From: Cupriavidus cauae
GTDB taxonomy: Bacteria > Pseudomonadota > Gammaproteobacteria > Burkholderiales > Burkholderiaceae
DNA: 64,000 nt
Assembly: GCF_008632125.1 (NCBI RefSeq)
Contig: NZ_VWRN01000053.1
Location: 1 to 64,000 of the forward strand
Direction: 5' to 3'
The notes beneath the pieces were generated by a model. That model ran no database searches. It had not been told where the DNA came from and saw only the letters and a program-made list of their open reading frames with translations. Position numbers and translations under genes: made by a program. Of this stretch, positions 52,362 through 61,724 are shown in pieces. Position 1 is the first letter of the stretch. Every line of letters starts with the position of its first letter.

Positions 52362-53474
52362 ATGACCGAACACACGCGTACCCTGCGCCGCCCTCTGCTG
52401 GGCGCCGCGCTCTGCTCCGTGGCGCTTGGCCTGTGCGGCGCCACCCCTTCGCTGCTGGCGGCCGGCAAGCGCCGCGTCAGCTTCCAGGAAGAAGAAATCG
52501 ATCCCGGCCGCTATCGCAACGGCAGCAACCCGCAGGCGGCCGCCTTCATCGACGAGATGGTCGCGAAACACGGCTTCTCGCGCGCGACCCTGAACGACTG
52601 GTTTGGACAGGCGGTCTATTCGGCCACGGTGGCGCGCCTGATCATGCCGCCGGCCACGCCGGGCCGCAAAAGCTGGCGCGCCTACCGCTCGCGCTTCATC
52701 GAGCCGATCCGCATCAACGCCGGCGTCCGCTTCTGGGAGCAGCACCGCGACACGCTGCGCCGCGCCGAGGCCGAGTTCGGCGTGCCGGCCTCGGTGATCG
52801 TCGGCATCATCGGCGTCGAGACGATCTACGGACGCGACATGGGCAGCTTCCGCGTGCTGGACTCGCTGTCGACGCTGGCCTTCGATTATCCCGATACGCC
52901 GAACCGCGCCAGCCGCTCGGCACTGTTCCGCGCGCAGCTGCAGGACTACCTGCTGTGGTGCCGCGAGACCCGTACCGATGTGTTCTCGGTGCTGGGCTCG
53001 TACGCCGGCGCGATCGGCATTCCGCAGTTCATGCCGACCAGCCTGCGCGAATACGCGACCGACTACGATCGCGATGGCCACATCGACCTGCGCAACAGCC
53101 CGGTGGACGCGATCGGCAGCGTCGGCCGCTTTCTGCAGCTGCACGGATGGGAGGCGGGCCGGCCGGTGGTGTGGCGGCTGGCGCAGGACGAAGGCAGCCG
53201 CGGCATCGCGGCGGCGGCGGCCGACGGCGAACCGTGGCCGACGCGCACACTCAATCAGCTGACGCGCGCCGGGCTGCGGCTGGACGAGCCGATCGACGCG
53301 GCGCGCGAAGGCGAGACCGGGGTGCTGGTGGTGGACCTGCCGACGCCCGATGCGCCGACCGAGTACATGCTCGGATTGCGCAATTTCTATGTGCTGACGC
53401 GCTACAACCGCAGCTTCTTCTACGCGCTGGCGGTCTATCAGCTGGGCGAGGCCGTCAAGGCCGCGATGATGTAA
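52362..53474 (+). CDS. mltB: Lytic murein transglycosylase B
   Basis: A 370-residue periplasmic muramidase (SLT family 3) that cuts peptidoglycan with formation of 1,6-anhydromuramic acid. The signal peptide region is MTEHTRTLRRPLLGAALCSV with a hydrophobic run and no lipobox, so it seems soluble, unlike the E. coli lipoprotein. The catalytic Glu is in GIIGVETIYGR (Glu153). SYAGAIGIPQFMPTSLREYA and the C-terminal LTRYNRSFFYALAVYQLG are typical. Convergent with cysM. Confidence 0.95.
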   Translation: MTEHTRTLRRPLLGAALCSVALGLCGATPSLLAAGKRRVSFQEEEIDPGRYRNGSNPQAAAFIDEMVAKHGFSRATLNDWFGQAVYSATVARLIMPPATPGRKSWRAYRSRFIEPIRINAGVRFWEQHRDTLRRAEAEFGVPASVIVGIIGVETIYGRDMGSFRVLDSLSTLAFDYPDTPNRASRSALFRAQLQDYLLWCRETRTDVFSVLGSYAGAIGIPQFMPTSLREYATDYDRDGHIDLRNSPVDAIGSVGRFLQLHGWEAGRPVVWRLAQDEGSRGIAAAAADGEPWPTRTLNQLTRAGLRLDEPIDAAREGETGVLVVDLPTPDAPTEYMLGLRNFYVLTRYNRSFFYALAVYQLGEAVKAAMM

Positions 53475-53490
53475 GGACCGATCGGTCCGG

Positions 53491-53524
53491 CCGGCGCTGC
53501 TGTGGTTTCAGCAGGCAGCGCCGG
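53491..53524. terminator. Candidate hairpin between mltB and cysM
   Basis: CCGGCGCTGC pairs with GCAGCGCCGG, with an inner CTGCTG/CAGCAG and one bulge, loop tggttt. No T-run, so function is uncertain; it begins 16 bases after the mltB stop. Confidence 0.4.
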
Positions 53525-53530
53525 CGTTCA

Positions 53531-53622
53531 TCGGCTGGGGTTCATGACGCAGGTTCGTTGACCCGCGTTCATTGCCCCGGATGATTGCCCGGGATTCATG
53601 CCCCGGGTTCATTGACCCAGGT
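53531..53622. repeat. Degenerate 13-15-bp tandem repeat after mltB
   Basis: Units such as ggttcgttgaccc, gcgttcattgccc, gggttcattgaccca repeat about six times with changes up to the cysM stop. Confidence 0.5.
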
Positions 53623-54525
53623 TCAGGCGGGGAAGACGCCGGTCGACAGATAGCGATCGCCGCGGTCGCAGACCACGAACACGATGGTCGCGTCGCGGAC
53701 TTCTTCCGCGATCCGCAGCGCGACGCACAGCGCGCCGGCGGCCGAGATGCCGCAGAAGATGCCTTCCTCGCGCGCCATGCGGCGGGCCATGTGTTCGGCG
53801 TCGGCCTGGCTGACCGGCTCGGTGCGGTCGATGTAGCGCGCATCGTAGATCTTCGGCATATAGGCTTCCGGCCATTTGCGGATGCCCGGAATGCGCGAGC
53901 CTTCGGCCGGTTGCGCGCCGATGATCTGGATCGCCGGATTCTGTTCCTTCAGATAGCGCGACACGCCCGTGATCGTGCCGGTGGTGCCCATCGCCGAAAC
54001 GAAATGCGTAACGCGGCCTTCGGTGTCGCGCCAGATCTCGGGACCGGTGGTCTCGTAGTGGGACTGCGGATTATCGGGATTGGCGAACTGGTCGAGGATG
54101 ACGCCCTTGCCGTCGCGCTCCATCGAATCGGCCAGGTCGCGCGCGTATTCCATGCCGCCCTTGACCGGGGTCAGGATGATCTCGGCGCCGTAGGCCGCCA
54201 TGCTCTGGCGGCGCTCCACGCTCAGGTCCTCCGGCATGATCAGCACCATCTTGTAGCCGCGGATCGCGGCTGCCATCGCCAGCGCGATGCCGGTATTGCC
54301 GGACGTCGCTTCGATCAGCGTGTCGCCGGGCTTGATGCGGCCGCGCGCTTCGGCACGCGCGATCATCGACAGCGCGGGCCGGTCCTTGACGGAGCCAGCC
54401 GGATTGTTGCCTTCGAGCTTGCCCAGAATCACATTGCCACGCTCGGCGTTGGCGGCTCCGGGAATACGCTGCAATTGCACCAGCGGCGTATTGCCGATGG
54501 TGTCTTCGATCGTCTTGTAGGCCAT
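53623..54525 (-). CDS. cysM: Cysteine synthase B
   Basis: A 300-residue pyridoxal-phosphate enzyme making cysteine from O-acetylserine and sulfide or thiosulfate. The PLP Lys47 stands in NNPAGSVKDRP. ATSGNTGIALAMAAAIRGY and FVSAMGTTGTITGVSRYL (phosphate cradle) are clear, and the C-terminal GDRYLSTGVFPA matches CysM rather than CysK. A TACAAT box lies 29 bases upstream. Convergent with mltB. Confidence 0.95.
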   Translation of the reverse strand: MAYKTIEDTIGNTPLVQLQRIPGAANAERGNVILGKLEGNNPAGSVKDRPALSMIARAEARGRIKPGDTLIEATSGNTGIALAMAAAIRGYKMVLIMPEDLSVERRQSMAAYGAEIILTPVKGGMEYARDLADSMERDGKGVILDQFANPDNPQSHYETTGPEIWRDTEGRVTHFVSAMGTTGTITGVSRYLKEQNPAIQIIGAQPAEGSRIPGIRKWPEAYMPKIYDARYIDRTEPVSQADAEHMARRMAREEGIFCGISAAGALCVALRIAEEVRDATIVFVVCDRGDRYLSTGVFPA

Positions 54526-54553
54526 GATGGGGCGAGTCCAAATGTCGGCGCCC

Positions 54554-54559
54554 ATTGTA
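54554..54559 (-). promoter_or_regulatory. Putative -10 box of cysM
   Basis: On the minus strand TACAAT lies 28 bases before the cysM ATG. The -35 region is weak. Confidence 0.4.
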
Positions 54560-54643
54560 ATGCAGTCGTCATGACCCTGCCGCCGGCGGGGCGGCGGGCG
54601 GTGCAAGCACTGCCAGAACGGCGAAGGGCTGCGGCGCTGGGAG

Positions 54644-54699
54644 GCAGCGAGGCAGCGAGGCAGCGAGGCAGCGAGGCAGCGAGGCAGCGAGGCAGCGAG
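54644..54699. repeat. 8-bp tandem repeat, seven units
   Basis: Seven perfect units of gcagcgag stand between the permease stop and cysM. The period is not a multiple of three, so all three frames are open but none is believed to code. Confidence 0.85.
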
Positions 54700-54729
54700 G
54701 CAGGATCGCCCGCCCCGCTGCCAGGTTCC

Positions 54730-56028
54730 TCAGACGCGCGTGCGGCCCTTGCCGAGCAGGTGGTACAGCAGGATCGCGCCGAAGGTGGCGGTGCCGATGC
54801 CGCCCAGCGTCATGCCGCCGAAGCGCAGCGTCAGGTCGCCGGCCGCGACCGTCAGCGTGGCGCCGACGGTGATCAGGTTGCGCGAATCGGAGAAGTCGAC
54901 GCGGTTCTCGACCCAGATCCGGCCCGCGGTAGCGGCGATCAGGCCGAACACCACGATGGTCAGGCCGCCGATCACCGGGCCCGGAATGGTCAGGATCAGC
55001 GCACCGAACTTGGGCGAGAAGCCGAGCAGGATCGCCACCAGCGCGGCCACCACGAAGATCAGCGTCGAGTAGATCCGGGTCACCGCCATCACGCCCATAT
55101 TCTCGGCATAGGTGGTCACACCGGTACCGCCGCCGGCGGCCGACAGCATCGTCGCGACGCCGTCGCCGATAAAGGCGCGGCCGATATACGGGTCCAGATT
55201 GCGGCCGGTCATCACGCCGATCGCCTTGATATGGCCAAGGTTCTCCGCCACCAGCACGATCGCCACCGGCGCGATCAGCAGCATCGCGTTCAGTTCGAAC
55301 ACCGGCGTGGTAAAGGCCGGCAGGCCGAACCAGCTGGCGCTGGCGACGCCGGAGAAGTCGATCGGCTTGCCAAGGCCGAACGCATTGGCGCACACCCAGT
55401 AGGCCAGATAGCCGATCAGCCCGCCGATCAGCACCGGCAGCCGGCCGATCATGCCGGGCGCGCGCACCGCCACCAGCCCGACGGCGACCACGGTCAGCAG
55501 GCCGATCCAGGTATCGAGCGCGGCCGCGCTGACCGCCTTGACCGCGACCGGCGCGAGATTCAGCCCGATCGCGGCGACGATGGCACCGGTCACCACCGGC
55601 GGCATCAGCCGTTCGACCCAGCCATAGCCGGCGGCCTGCACCACCAGGCCGATCACGGTGTAGAGCAGGCCGGCGGCGATGATGCCGCCGAGCGCCAGCG
55701 GAATATTCGGATTCGGGCCGCTGCCGGCATAGCCGGTGGCCGCGATCACGACGGCGATGAAGGCGAAGCTGGAACCGAGATAGCTGGGCACGCGGCCGCG
55801 CACGCACAGGAAGAAGATCAGCGTGCCGATGCCCGAGAACAGGATGGCGATATTGGGATTGAAGCCCATCAGGATCGGCGCGATCGCGGTCGAGCCGAAC
55901 ATCGCCACCACGTGCTGGATGCCGGCCAGCACGGTCTGCCCGGTGGGCAGCCGTTCATCCGGCGCAATCACGCCCTCGGTCTTCAGTGTCCAGCGCGGCA
56001 GGAATCCCGCCTCGTCGCCATTCGCCAT
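54730..56028 (-). CDS. NCS2 family nucleobase permease (uracil/pyrimidine type)
   Basis: A 432-residue inner-membrane transporter with about 14 membrane helices. The uracil-type signature VAENLGHIKAIG and GGGTGVTTYAENMGVMAVTRI are as in UraA/RutG proteins, with the substrate-binding Glu in AENMG. Uracil or thymine uptake is likely; upp stands 46 kb away in this window. It precedes cysM in the same direction, but an 8-bp repeat and a promoter lie between. Confidence 0.92.
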   Translation of the reverse strand: MANGDEAGFLPRWTLKTEGVIAPDERLPTGQTVLAGIQHVVAMFGSTAIAPILMGFNPNIAILFSGIGTLIFFLCVRGRVPSYLGSSFAFIAVVIAATGYAGSGPNPNIPLALGGIIAAGLLYTVIGLVVQAAGYGWVERLMPPVVTGAIVAAIGLNLAPVAVKAVSAAALDTWIGLLTVVAVGLVAVRAPGMIGRLPVLIGGLIGYLAYWVCANAFGLGKPIDFSGVASASWFGLPAFTTPVFELNAMLLIAPVAIVLVAENLGHIKAIGVMTGRNLDPYIGRAFIGDGVATMLSAAGGGTGVTTYAENMGVMAVTRIYSTLIFVVAALVAILLGFSPKFGALILTIPGPVIGGLTIVVFGLIAATAGRIWVENRVDFSDSRNLITVGATLTVAAGDLTLRFGGMTLGGIGTATFGAILLYHLLGKGRTRV

Positions 56029-56383
56029 CGTTCAGCTCCCGTTCTGAGGTGGCCGCTGGCGCGCCGCGCCCGGCCGTTCTTGGTGATGTGTTGGTGATGT
56101 GTTGTGGCCGGCAGGGCTTGCCGCACGCCGCGGCGTGCGCCCCCGGTGGCTCCCGGACCGCGCATCGCGCGCCGCCAGCCCCTTCCCTCCCCATGGAGAG
56201 ACGAACGAGGCGCCCTGCCGCAGCGCCCGCATCATACTCCCTGGCCCAGGGCCTGCGAAGCGCCACGGCGTCCGATCGGTGGCGCTGACCGGCCGCGTCG
56301 CGACATCGCCACGCCGCTGATGCGCTAGCACGAGCCATACCAGCACGGGCCGGCAGCATGGACTGAGGGCGCCGCCAGGCCGC

Positions 56384-56770
56384 TCAGTGCGCGGCCTTGT
56401 TCGTCTTGCCGGAACCCTTGCCGGCGGGCGAGACTGCCGCCGCCGTCGGCGCGGCGGCGGTCTGCTTGCCTCCCTTCGCCGCGGGCAGCGCCCCGCCCCG
56501 GCCGATGTTCAGCCCCTCGTTCTGCAGACGCACCACCGACTTCGGCCCCAGGCCCTTGACCCGCTCGGCCAGATCGTTGGCGTCCTTGAATGCGCCCTGC
56601 TTGCCGCGCTCCTCGACGATCCGGCGCGCCATCGCCGGTCCGATTCCCTTGACCGAGGTCAGCGCCGCCTCGTCGGCACTGTTGACGTCGACAGCGGCCA
56701 GCGCGCTGCCGGCCAGCGCCATCGACATGCCAAGACAGCACGCCAGCGCCAGCAAGGTTTGCTTGATCAT
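56384..56770 (-). CDS. ComEA family helix-hairpin-helix protein
   Basis: A 128-residue exported protein. After a signal peptide (cleavage near ALA-AV) comes a helix-hairpin-helix domain: VDVNSADEAALTSVKGIGPAMARRIVEER, cited here only as VNSADEAALTSVKGIG and the second hairpin VKGLGPKSVVRL. The tail is Ala/Lys/Gly-rich. ComEA binds DNA in the periplasm during natural transformation; this may be such a receptor, although no other competence gene is in the window. ATG at 56770. Confidence 0.85.
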   Translation of the reverse strand: MIKQTLLALACCLGMSMALAGSALAAVDVNSADEAALTSVKGIGPAMARRIVEERGKQGAFKDANDLAERVKGLGPKSVVRLQNEGLNIGRGGALPAAKGGKQTAAAPTAAAVSPAGKGSGKTNKAAH

Positions 56771-57023
56771 GAACAGGCTCCTTCTCCGGTGACCGGAGTT
56801 CGGCTTCGTTGGCGATGCCCGGACGGGCATGCCGCCCCGCCGTCGCGACGGGGCAGGCCGAGAATAAGAGCGAGGGGAACAGTCGGCGCGCCGCGCAACA
56901 AATGTTGACGCGATTTGGCCGGAAAGCGCGGCGCCGGTTTGCGGCGATACGACAGGGAGGAAGCGGCCGCGGGGAAATCGGCGGCCGCGCGGGCTTCAGC
57001 GTGCGGGCTTCACTTGCCCAACT

Positions 57024-58019
57024 TCAGCCGCCGCGCTCGAGCAGCCAGCGGCAATAACGCGCCACGCCTTCCTCGACCGTATAGAACGGCGCGGTATAGC
57101 CGGTGCCGCGCAGGCGCGACACATCCGACTGCGTGAAGCACTGGTACTTGCCGCGCAGCGCGTCGGGGAACTTGATGTATTCGATCAGCCCTTCTTGCTC
57201 CATCTCCTCCAGCGTCAGCGGCGGCTTGCCTTCGGCGCCGCGCAGCGTGTTGACCACGGTGGTCGCGATGTCGTTGAACGGCTGCGCGCGCCCGGTGCCG
57301 AGATTGAAGATGCCGGACTTCTCGGGATGGTCCAGGAAGAACAGGTTGACCTTGACCACGTCCTCGACCGAGACGAAGTCGCGGCTGTGCCCGCCGGGGC
57401 CATAGCCGCCGTATTCGCCGAACAGCTTGACGGTGCCGTCCGCGCGGAACTGGTTGAAGTTGTGGAAGGCCACCGACGCCATGCGGCCCTTGTGGCCCTC
57501 GCGCGGACCGTAGACGTTGAAGTAGCGAAAGCCCACGATCTGCGAGTGCGCATTCGGCAGCGTGCGCCGCACCAGCTGGTCGAACAGGAACTTCGAGTAG
57601 CCGTAGACGTTCAGCGGCTTCTCGTATTCGCGGTCTTCCTTGAAGGTTTGCGAGGCGCCGTAGGTGGCCGCCGACGAGGCATAGAGAAACTGCACGCCCT
57701 GCTCCAGGCACGCTTCCATCAGCGCCTTGGAGTAGCGGTAGTTGTTCTCCATCATGTAGCGGCCGTCGGTCTCCATCGTGTCCGAACAGGCGCCCTCATG
57801 GAAGATCGCGCGGACCTTGCCGAATTCGCCGCGCGCGAAGCGGTCCAGGAAGTCGGTCTTGTCCAGGTAGTCGGCGATCTCGCAATCGACCAGGTTATGG
57901 AACTTGTCGGCGCGGGTCAGGTTGTCGACCGCGATGACGTTGTTCTCGCCGCGCTCGTTCAGCCCCTTGACGAGGTTGCTGCCGACGAAACCGGCGGCGC
58001 CGGTGACGATGATGGTCAT
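57024..58019 (-). CDS. hldD: ADP-L-glycero-D-manno-heptose 6-epimerase
   Basis: A 331-residue SDR-type epimerase that makes the ADP-L,D-heptose used in the lipopolysaccharide inner core. The NAD-binding start TIIVTGAAGFVGSNLVKGLN, the segment FHEGACSDTME, SSAATYG and the YGYSKFLFDQ (YxxxK) site are typical. The C-terminal part YTAPFYTVEEGVARYC is normal. Follows hldA by 28 bases in the same direction. Confidence 0.97.
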   Translation of the reverse strand: MTIIVTGAAGFVGSNLVKGLNERGENNVIAVDNLTRADKFHNLVDCEIADYLDKTDFLDRFARGEFGKVRAIFHEGACSDTMETDGRYMMENNYRYSKALMEACLEQGVQFLYASSAATYGASQTFKEDREYEKPLNVYGYSKFLFDQLVRRTLPNAHSQIVGFRYFNVYGPREGHKGRMASVAFHNFNQFRADGTVKLFGEYGGYGPGGHSRDFVSVEDVVKVNLFFLDHPEKSGIFNLGTGRAQPFNDIATTVVNTLRGAEGKPPLTLEEMEQEGLIEYIKFPDALRGKYQCFTQSDVSRLRGTGYTAPFYTVEEGVARYCRWLLERGG

Positions 58020-58047
58020 GGTGAATCCAGCAGTGATAGGAGGCGCG

Positions 58048-58998
58048 TCAGCCTTGCGCCGCGCCGAACAATTCGGGATAGCTGACCACGGCCGTGCCCA
58101 GCTTGCCGACCACGATGCCGCCGGCGCGATTGGCATGCTGCACCGCTTCCTTCAGCGGAATGCCGGCGCCCAGCATGGTGGCAAGCGTCGCGATCACGGT
58201 ATCGCCGGCGCCCGACACGTCGTAGACCTCGCGCGCCTGCGCGGAGACGTGCAGCACTTCGGCCTCGGTGTACAGCGTCATGCCTTCCTCGGAGCGCGTC
58301 AGCAGCAGCGCTTCCAGCTGCAGCGCGCGGCGCAGGTTCTGCGCGCGGATGGTCAGGTCGGCCTCGGTCTTCCAGGCGCCGACCACATGGCGCATCTCCG
58401 CGCGGTTCGGCGTGATCAGCGTGGCGCCGCGATAGCGCGAGTAGTCGTCGCCCTTGGGGTCGACCAGCACCATCTTGCCGGCGGCGCGGCCGCCTTCGAC
58501 CATGCGCGACACATGGGTCAGGCCGCCCTTGCCGTAGTCGGACAGCACCAGCACCTGGTAGTCGCCGATCAATGCCTGGAAACGGTCCTGCACCGACAGC
58601 AGCACCTCGTGCGCCGGCGGGTTCTCGAAGTCCACGCGCAGCAGCTGCTGCTGGTGCGCGACCACGCGCAGCTTGATGGTGGTATTGACGCTGCGGTCGC
58701 GGTAGAGAAACGGCTGGACGTGTTCCGCGGTCAGCAGGTTCTCCAGCATGCTGCCGGGTTCGTCGTCGCCGACCACGCCGAGCATGCCGACCGACGCGCC
58801 CAGCGCGGCGGCGTTGCGCGCCACGTTGGCGGCGCCGCCCAGGCGTTCCTCGCTGCGCTTGACCTGCACCACCGGGACCGGGGCCTCCGGCGAAATCCGT
58901 TCGACATCGCCGAACCAGTAGCGGTCCAGCATCATGTCGCCCACCACCAGGATGCGCGATTGCTGGATCTGTTCGCGAGAGATCGGGTTCCTGTTCAT
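58048..58998 (-). CDS. hldA: D-glycero-beta-D-manno-heptose-7-phosphate kinase
   Basis: A 316-residue PfkB-family kinase corresponding to the first domain of HldE/RfaE. It has VVGDMMLDRYWFGDVERISPEAP, cited in part, GGAANVARNAAALGA and the catalytic DVSGAGDTVIATLA near the end. The cytidylyl/adenylyltransferase domain of bifunctional HldE is absent, so a separate hldC-type gene should exist elsewhere. It lies between ugd and hldD. Confidence 0.94.
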   Translation of the reverse strand: MNRNPISREQIQQSRILVVGDMMLDRYWFGDVERISPEAPVPVVQVKRSEERLGGAANVARNAAALGASVGMLGVVGDDEPGSMLENLLTAEHVQPFLYRDRSVNTTIKLRVVAHQQQLLRVDFENPPAHEVLLSVQDRFQALIGDYQVLVLSDYGKGGLTHVSRMVEGGRAAGKMVLVDPKGDDYSRYRGATLITPNRAEMRHVVGAWKTEADLTIRAQNLRRALQLEALLLTRSEEGMTLYTEAEVLHVSAQAREVYDVSGAGDTVIATLATMLGAGIPLKEAVQHANRAGGIVVGKLGTAVVSYPELFGAAQG

Positions 58999-59049
58999 GA
59001 GCTTCCTTTTGGCCGGCGCGCCGCTCGGCGGCCGCACCGGCATGTTGCG

Positions 59050-60423
59050 TCAGGCCGCCGCCGCGGGCCGGCCGATCGCGTGATATTCGATACCGGCCTC
59101 CTGCATCGCGGCCGGTTCATACAGATTGCGCCCGTCGAACACGACCGGCGTCTTCAGCCGCCGCCGGATCTGCGCGAAGTCCGGGCTGCGGAACACCTTC
59201 CATTCGGTGACGATCGCCAGCGCGTCGGCGCCGTCCAGCGTCTCCATCTGCGCGTCGCAGAAGGTCACGCGGTCGAAGCCGCCCTCGATCCCGGCCAGGT
59301 CCTGCGCCAGCGCGCGCCGCGCCTCCTGCATCGCGACCGGATCGTGCACCCGCAGCGACGCGCCGCGCGAGACCAGATCGCGCGCCAGCACCCGCGACGG
59401 CGCCTCGCGCATGTCGTCGGTATTCGGCTTGAACGCCAGGCCCCAGATCGCGAAGGTGCGCCCGCTCAGGTCCTCGCCGAAGCGCCGCACGACCTTGTCG
59501 CCGAGCACGCGCTTCTGCGCGTCGTTGACCGCCTCGACCGCCTCCAGCACGCGCATCGGCTTGCCGCTCGCTGCGGCCGTGCGCATCAGCGCCTGCACGT
59601 CCTTCGGAAAGCACGAACCGCCGTAGCCGGCACCGGCATAGAGGAAACTGTAGCCGATCCGCGGATCGGAGCCGATGCCGAGCCGCACCAGCTCGATATC
59701 CGCGCCGACCTCGTCGGCCAGGTTGGCCAGCTCGTTCATGAACGAGATCCGCGTCGCCAGCATCGAGTTGGCCGCGTACTTGGTGAACTCCGCCGAGCGC
59801 ACGTCCATGTAGAAGGTGCGCTCGTGATTGCGGTTGAACGGCGCGTACAGCGCCCGCATGATCGCCTTGGCATGGCGGCCGGCGGCGTCGTTGTTGCAGC
59901 CGAGCACGATGCGATCGGGGCGCATGAAGTCCTCGACCGCGGCGCCCTCCTTCAGGAATTCGGGATTGGAGACCACCGAGAACTGCAGGTCCTCGAGCCC
60001 GCGCTTGGCCAGTTCCTCGCGGATCGCCGCCGCCACGCGATCGCCGGTGCCGACCGGCACGGTCGACTTGTCGACCACGATCTTGAAGCCCGTCATGTGC
60101 CGGCCGATATTGCGCGCGGCCGCCAGCACGTATTGCAGGTCGGCCGAGCCGTCCTCGTCGGGCGGCGTGCCGACCGCGATGAACTGCACGTCGGCATGGT
60201 CGACCGCGGCGGCGACGTCGGTGGAGAACACCAGCCGTCCGGCTTCGCGGTTGCGCTGGATCAGGTCCTTCAGGCCGGGCTCGTAGATCGGCACGCCGCC
60301 ATCGTTGAGCAGCGCGATCTTCTCTTCATCGACGTCGAGGCAGAACATATCGTTACCCAGCTCGGCGAGACAGGCGCCGGTGACCAGGCCGACATAACCG
60401 CTGCCGATGATGGTGACTTTCAT
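59050..60423 (-). CDS. ugd: UDP-glucose 6-dehydrogenase
   Basis: A 457-residue enzyme making UDP-glucuronate, a precursor for lipid A modification with aminoarabinose and for some capsules. The start MKVTIIGSGYVGLVTGACLA is the NAD motif. The active Cys lies in AGYGGSCFPKDVQAL, and the C-terminal domain has FAIWGLAFKPNTDDMREAPS. It is 51 bases before hldA and 44 bases after lapB, on the same strand. Confidence 0.96.
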   Translation of the reverse strand: MKVTIIGSGYVGLVTGACLAELGNDMFCLDVDEEKIALLNDGGVPIYEPGLKDLIQRNREAGRLVFSTDVAAAVDHADVQFIAVGTPPDEDGSADLQYVLAAARNIGRHMTGFKIVVDKSTVPVGTGDRVAAAIREELAKRGLEDLQFSVVSNPEFLKEGAAVEDFMRPDRIVLGCNNDAAGRHAKAIMRALYAPFNRNHERTFYMDVRSAEFTKYAANSMLATRISFMNELANLADEVGADIELVRLGIGSDPRIGYSFLYAGAGYGGSCFPKDVQALMRTAAASGKPMRVLEAVEAVNDAQKRVLGDKVVRRFGEDLSGRTFAIWGLAFKPNTDDMREAPSRVLARDLVSRGASLRVHDPVAMQEARRALAQDLAGIEGGFDRVTFCDAQMETLDGADALAIVTEWKVFRSPDFAQIRRRLKTPVVFDGRNLYEPAAMQEAGIEYHAIGRPAAAA

Positions 60424-60467
60424 GAGGACGACTCCGTGAGACGGGGCGGATCAGGCTGGACGCGGAC

Positions 60468-61721
60468 TCAGCCGAGCGCTTCGGTGCGCCGCGGCGCGTA
60501 GGATTCCCAGCGGTTGCAGCCGGGGCACTGCCAGTAGAACAGGCGGGCGCGGAAGCCGCACTCGCGGCAGGTGTAGCGCGCCAGGTTGCGGGTGCGCAGC
60601 TGCAGCAGGTCGCGGATCGCGGCGTCTTCCTGCGCGGTGGCATCGGCGGGGGTCGCATCGGCGGTGGCGTTGGCCGCGTCCGCGGCGGGCGCGCCATTGC
60701 CTTCGGCGACGTCCGCTGTCGCGGGCGCCGGCGCGGCCAGCGCGGCGCGCGCGTCGAAATAGCGGGTCAGCGCCTGCAGCGACGGCTGGCGGCGCAGCTG
60801 CTCGCGCATCAGCGCGGCGGCGGCCGCCGGGCCGGCCAGTTCCAGTTCGGTGCGATAGGCGGTATCGAGCAGTTCGGGGGCAAGACCCGTCTTCAGCAGC
60901 CCGCGCAGCCATTCGAGTGCCTTGCCCTGTTCGCCCAGGTCGCGATACGCCTTGACCACGCGATCGGCCACCAGCGGCAGGTAGCTGGCGTCCTGGCGCT
61001 CGATGCCGAGCCAGTGGCCCAGCGCCGCGCCGAGATCGCCCGACGCCATGGCGACGTCGCCCAGCAGGATCGGTGCGCGCACATTCTTCGGATTCTCGCG
61101 CAGCGCCTGCTCGAGCCAGCCGATCGCCTCGTCGGCTTGCTTGCGCTGCAGCGCGTCCTGCGCCAGCTCGCAGCAGAACTGCGCGATCTGCACGCTGTAG
61201 TCCTGCTGGGTCGCACTCTGCAGCTCGCGCGCGGCGTCGATCGCCTTGCGCCATTCCTTCTCGACCTCGTACAGCTCCAGCAGCACGCGCTTGGCCGATG
61301 CCGCATAGGGGCCCGACATCAGCGCGCGCAGCGCGTCCTCGGCGCGGTCCAGCAGGCCGGCGCGCAGATAGTCCTGGCCCAGTTCGTACAGCGCATGCTC
61401 GCGCTCGGTGTCGGGCAGATCGGGACGCGTGGCCAGGTTCTGGTGCACGCGGATCGCGCGCTCGGTCTCGCCGCGGCGGCGGAACAGCGCGCCCAGCGCG
61501 AAATGCAGTTCGGTGGTTTCGGGATCGAGCCGCGCGACCTCGATGAAGGCATCGATGGCCTTGTCCGGCTGCTCGTTGAGCAGGAAGTTCAGGCCCTTGA
61601 AATATGAGCGCGGCAAGGCGCCCTGCTCGCTGATCGCCTGCCGCAGGTCGAGGCGGGCCGCCATCCAGCCGAGCCCGAATACGAGCGGAAGGGCGAGCAG
61701 CCACCAGGTTTCAAAATTCAT
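60468..61721 (-). CDS. lapB: Lipopolysaccharide assembly protein LapB
   Basis: A 417-residue inner-membrane protein that regulates LpxC degradation and lipopolysaccharide assembly. An N-terminal anchor (WWLLALPLVFGLGWMAAR) is followed by TPR repeats through residue 370 and a rubredoxin-like metal site (YTCRECGFRARLFYWQCPGC) near the end. An Ala/Pro-rich linker at about 330-370 is longer than usual. It begins three bases after lapA. Confidence 0.94.
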   Translation of the reverse strand: MNFETWWLLALPLVFGLGWMAARLDLRQAISEQGALPRSYFKGLNFLLNEQPDKAIDAFIEVARLDPETTELHFALGALFRRRGETERAIRVHQNLATRPDLPDTEREHALYELGQDYLRAGLLDRAEDALRALMSGPYAASAKRVLLELYEVEKEWRKAIDAARELQSATQQDYSVQIAQFCCELAQDALQRKQADEAIGWLEQALRENPKNVRAPILLGDVAMASGDLGAALGHWLGIERQDASYLPLVADRVVKAYRDLGEQGKALEWLRGLLKTGLAPELLDTAYRTELELAGPAAAAALMREQLRRQPSLQALTRYFDARAALAAPAPATADVAEGNGAPAADAANATADATPADATAQEDAAIRDLLQLRTRNLARYTCRECGFRARLFYWQCPGCNRWESYAPRRTEALG

Positions 61722-61724
61722 TGC

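Noticed and set aside
53572..56097. Plus-strand frame of 841 codons opposite cysM and the permease
   Set aside because: No recognisable domain; the minus strand encodes cysM and an NCS2 permease with intact motifs.
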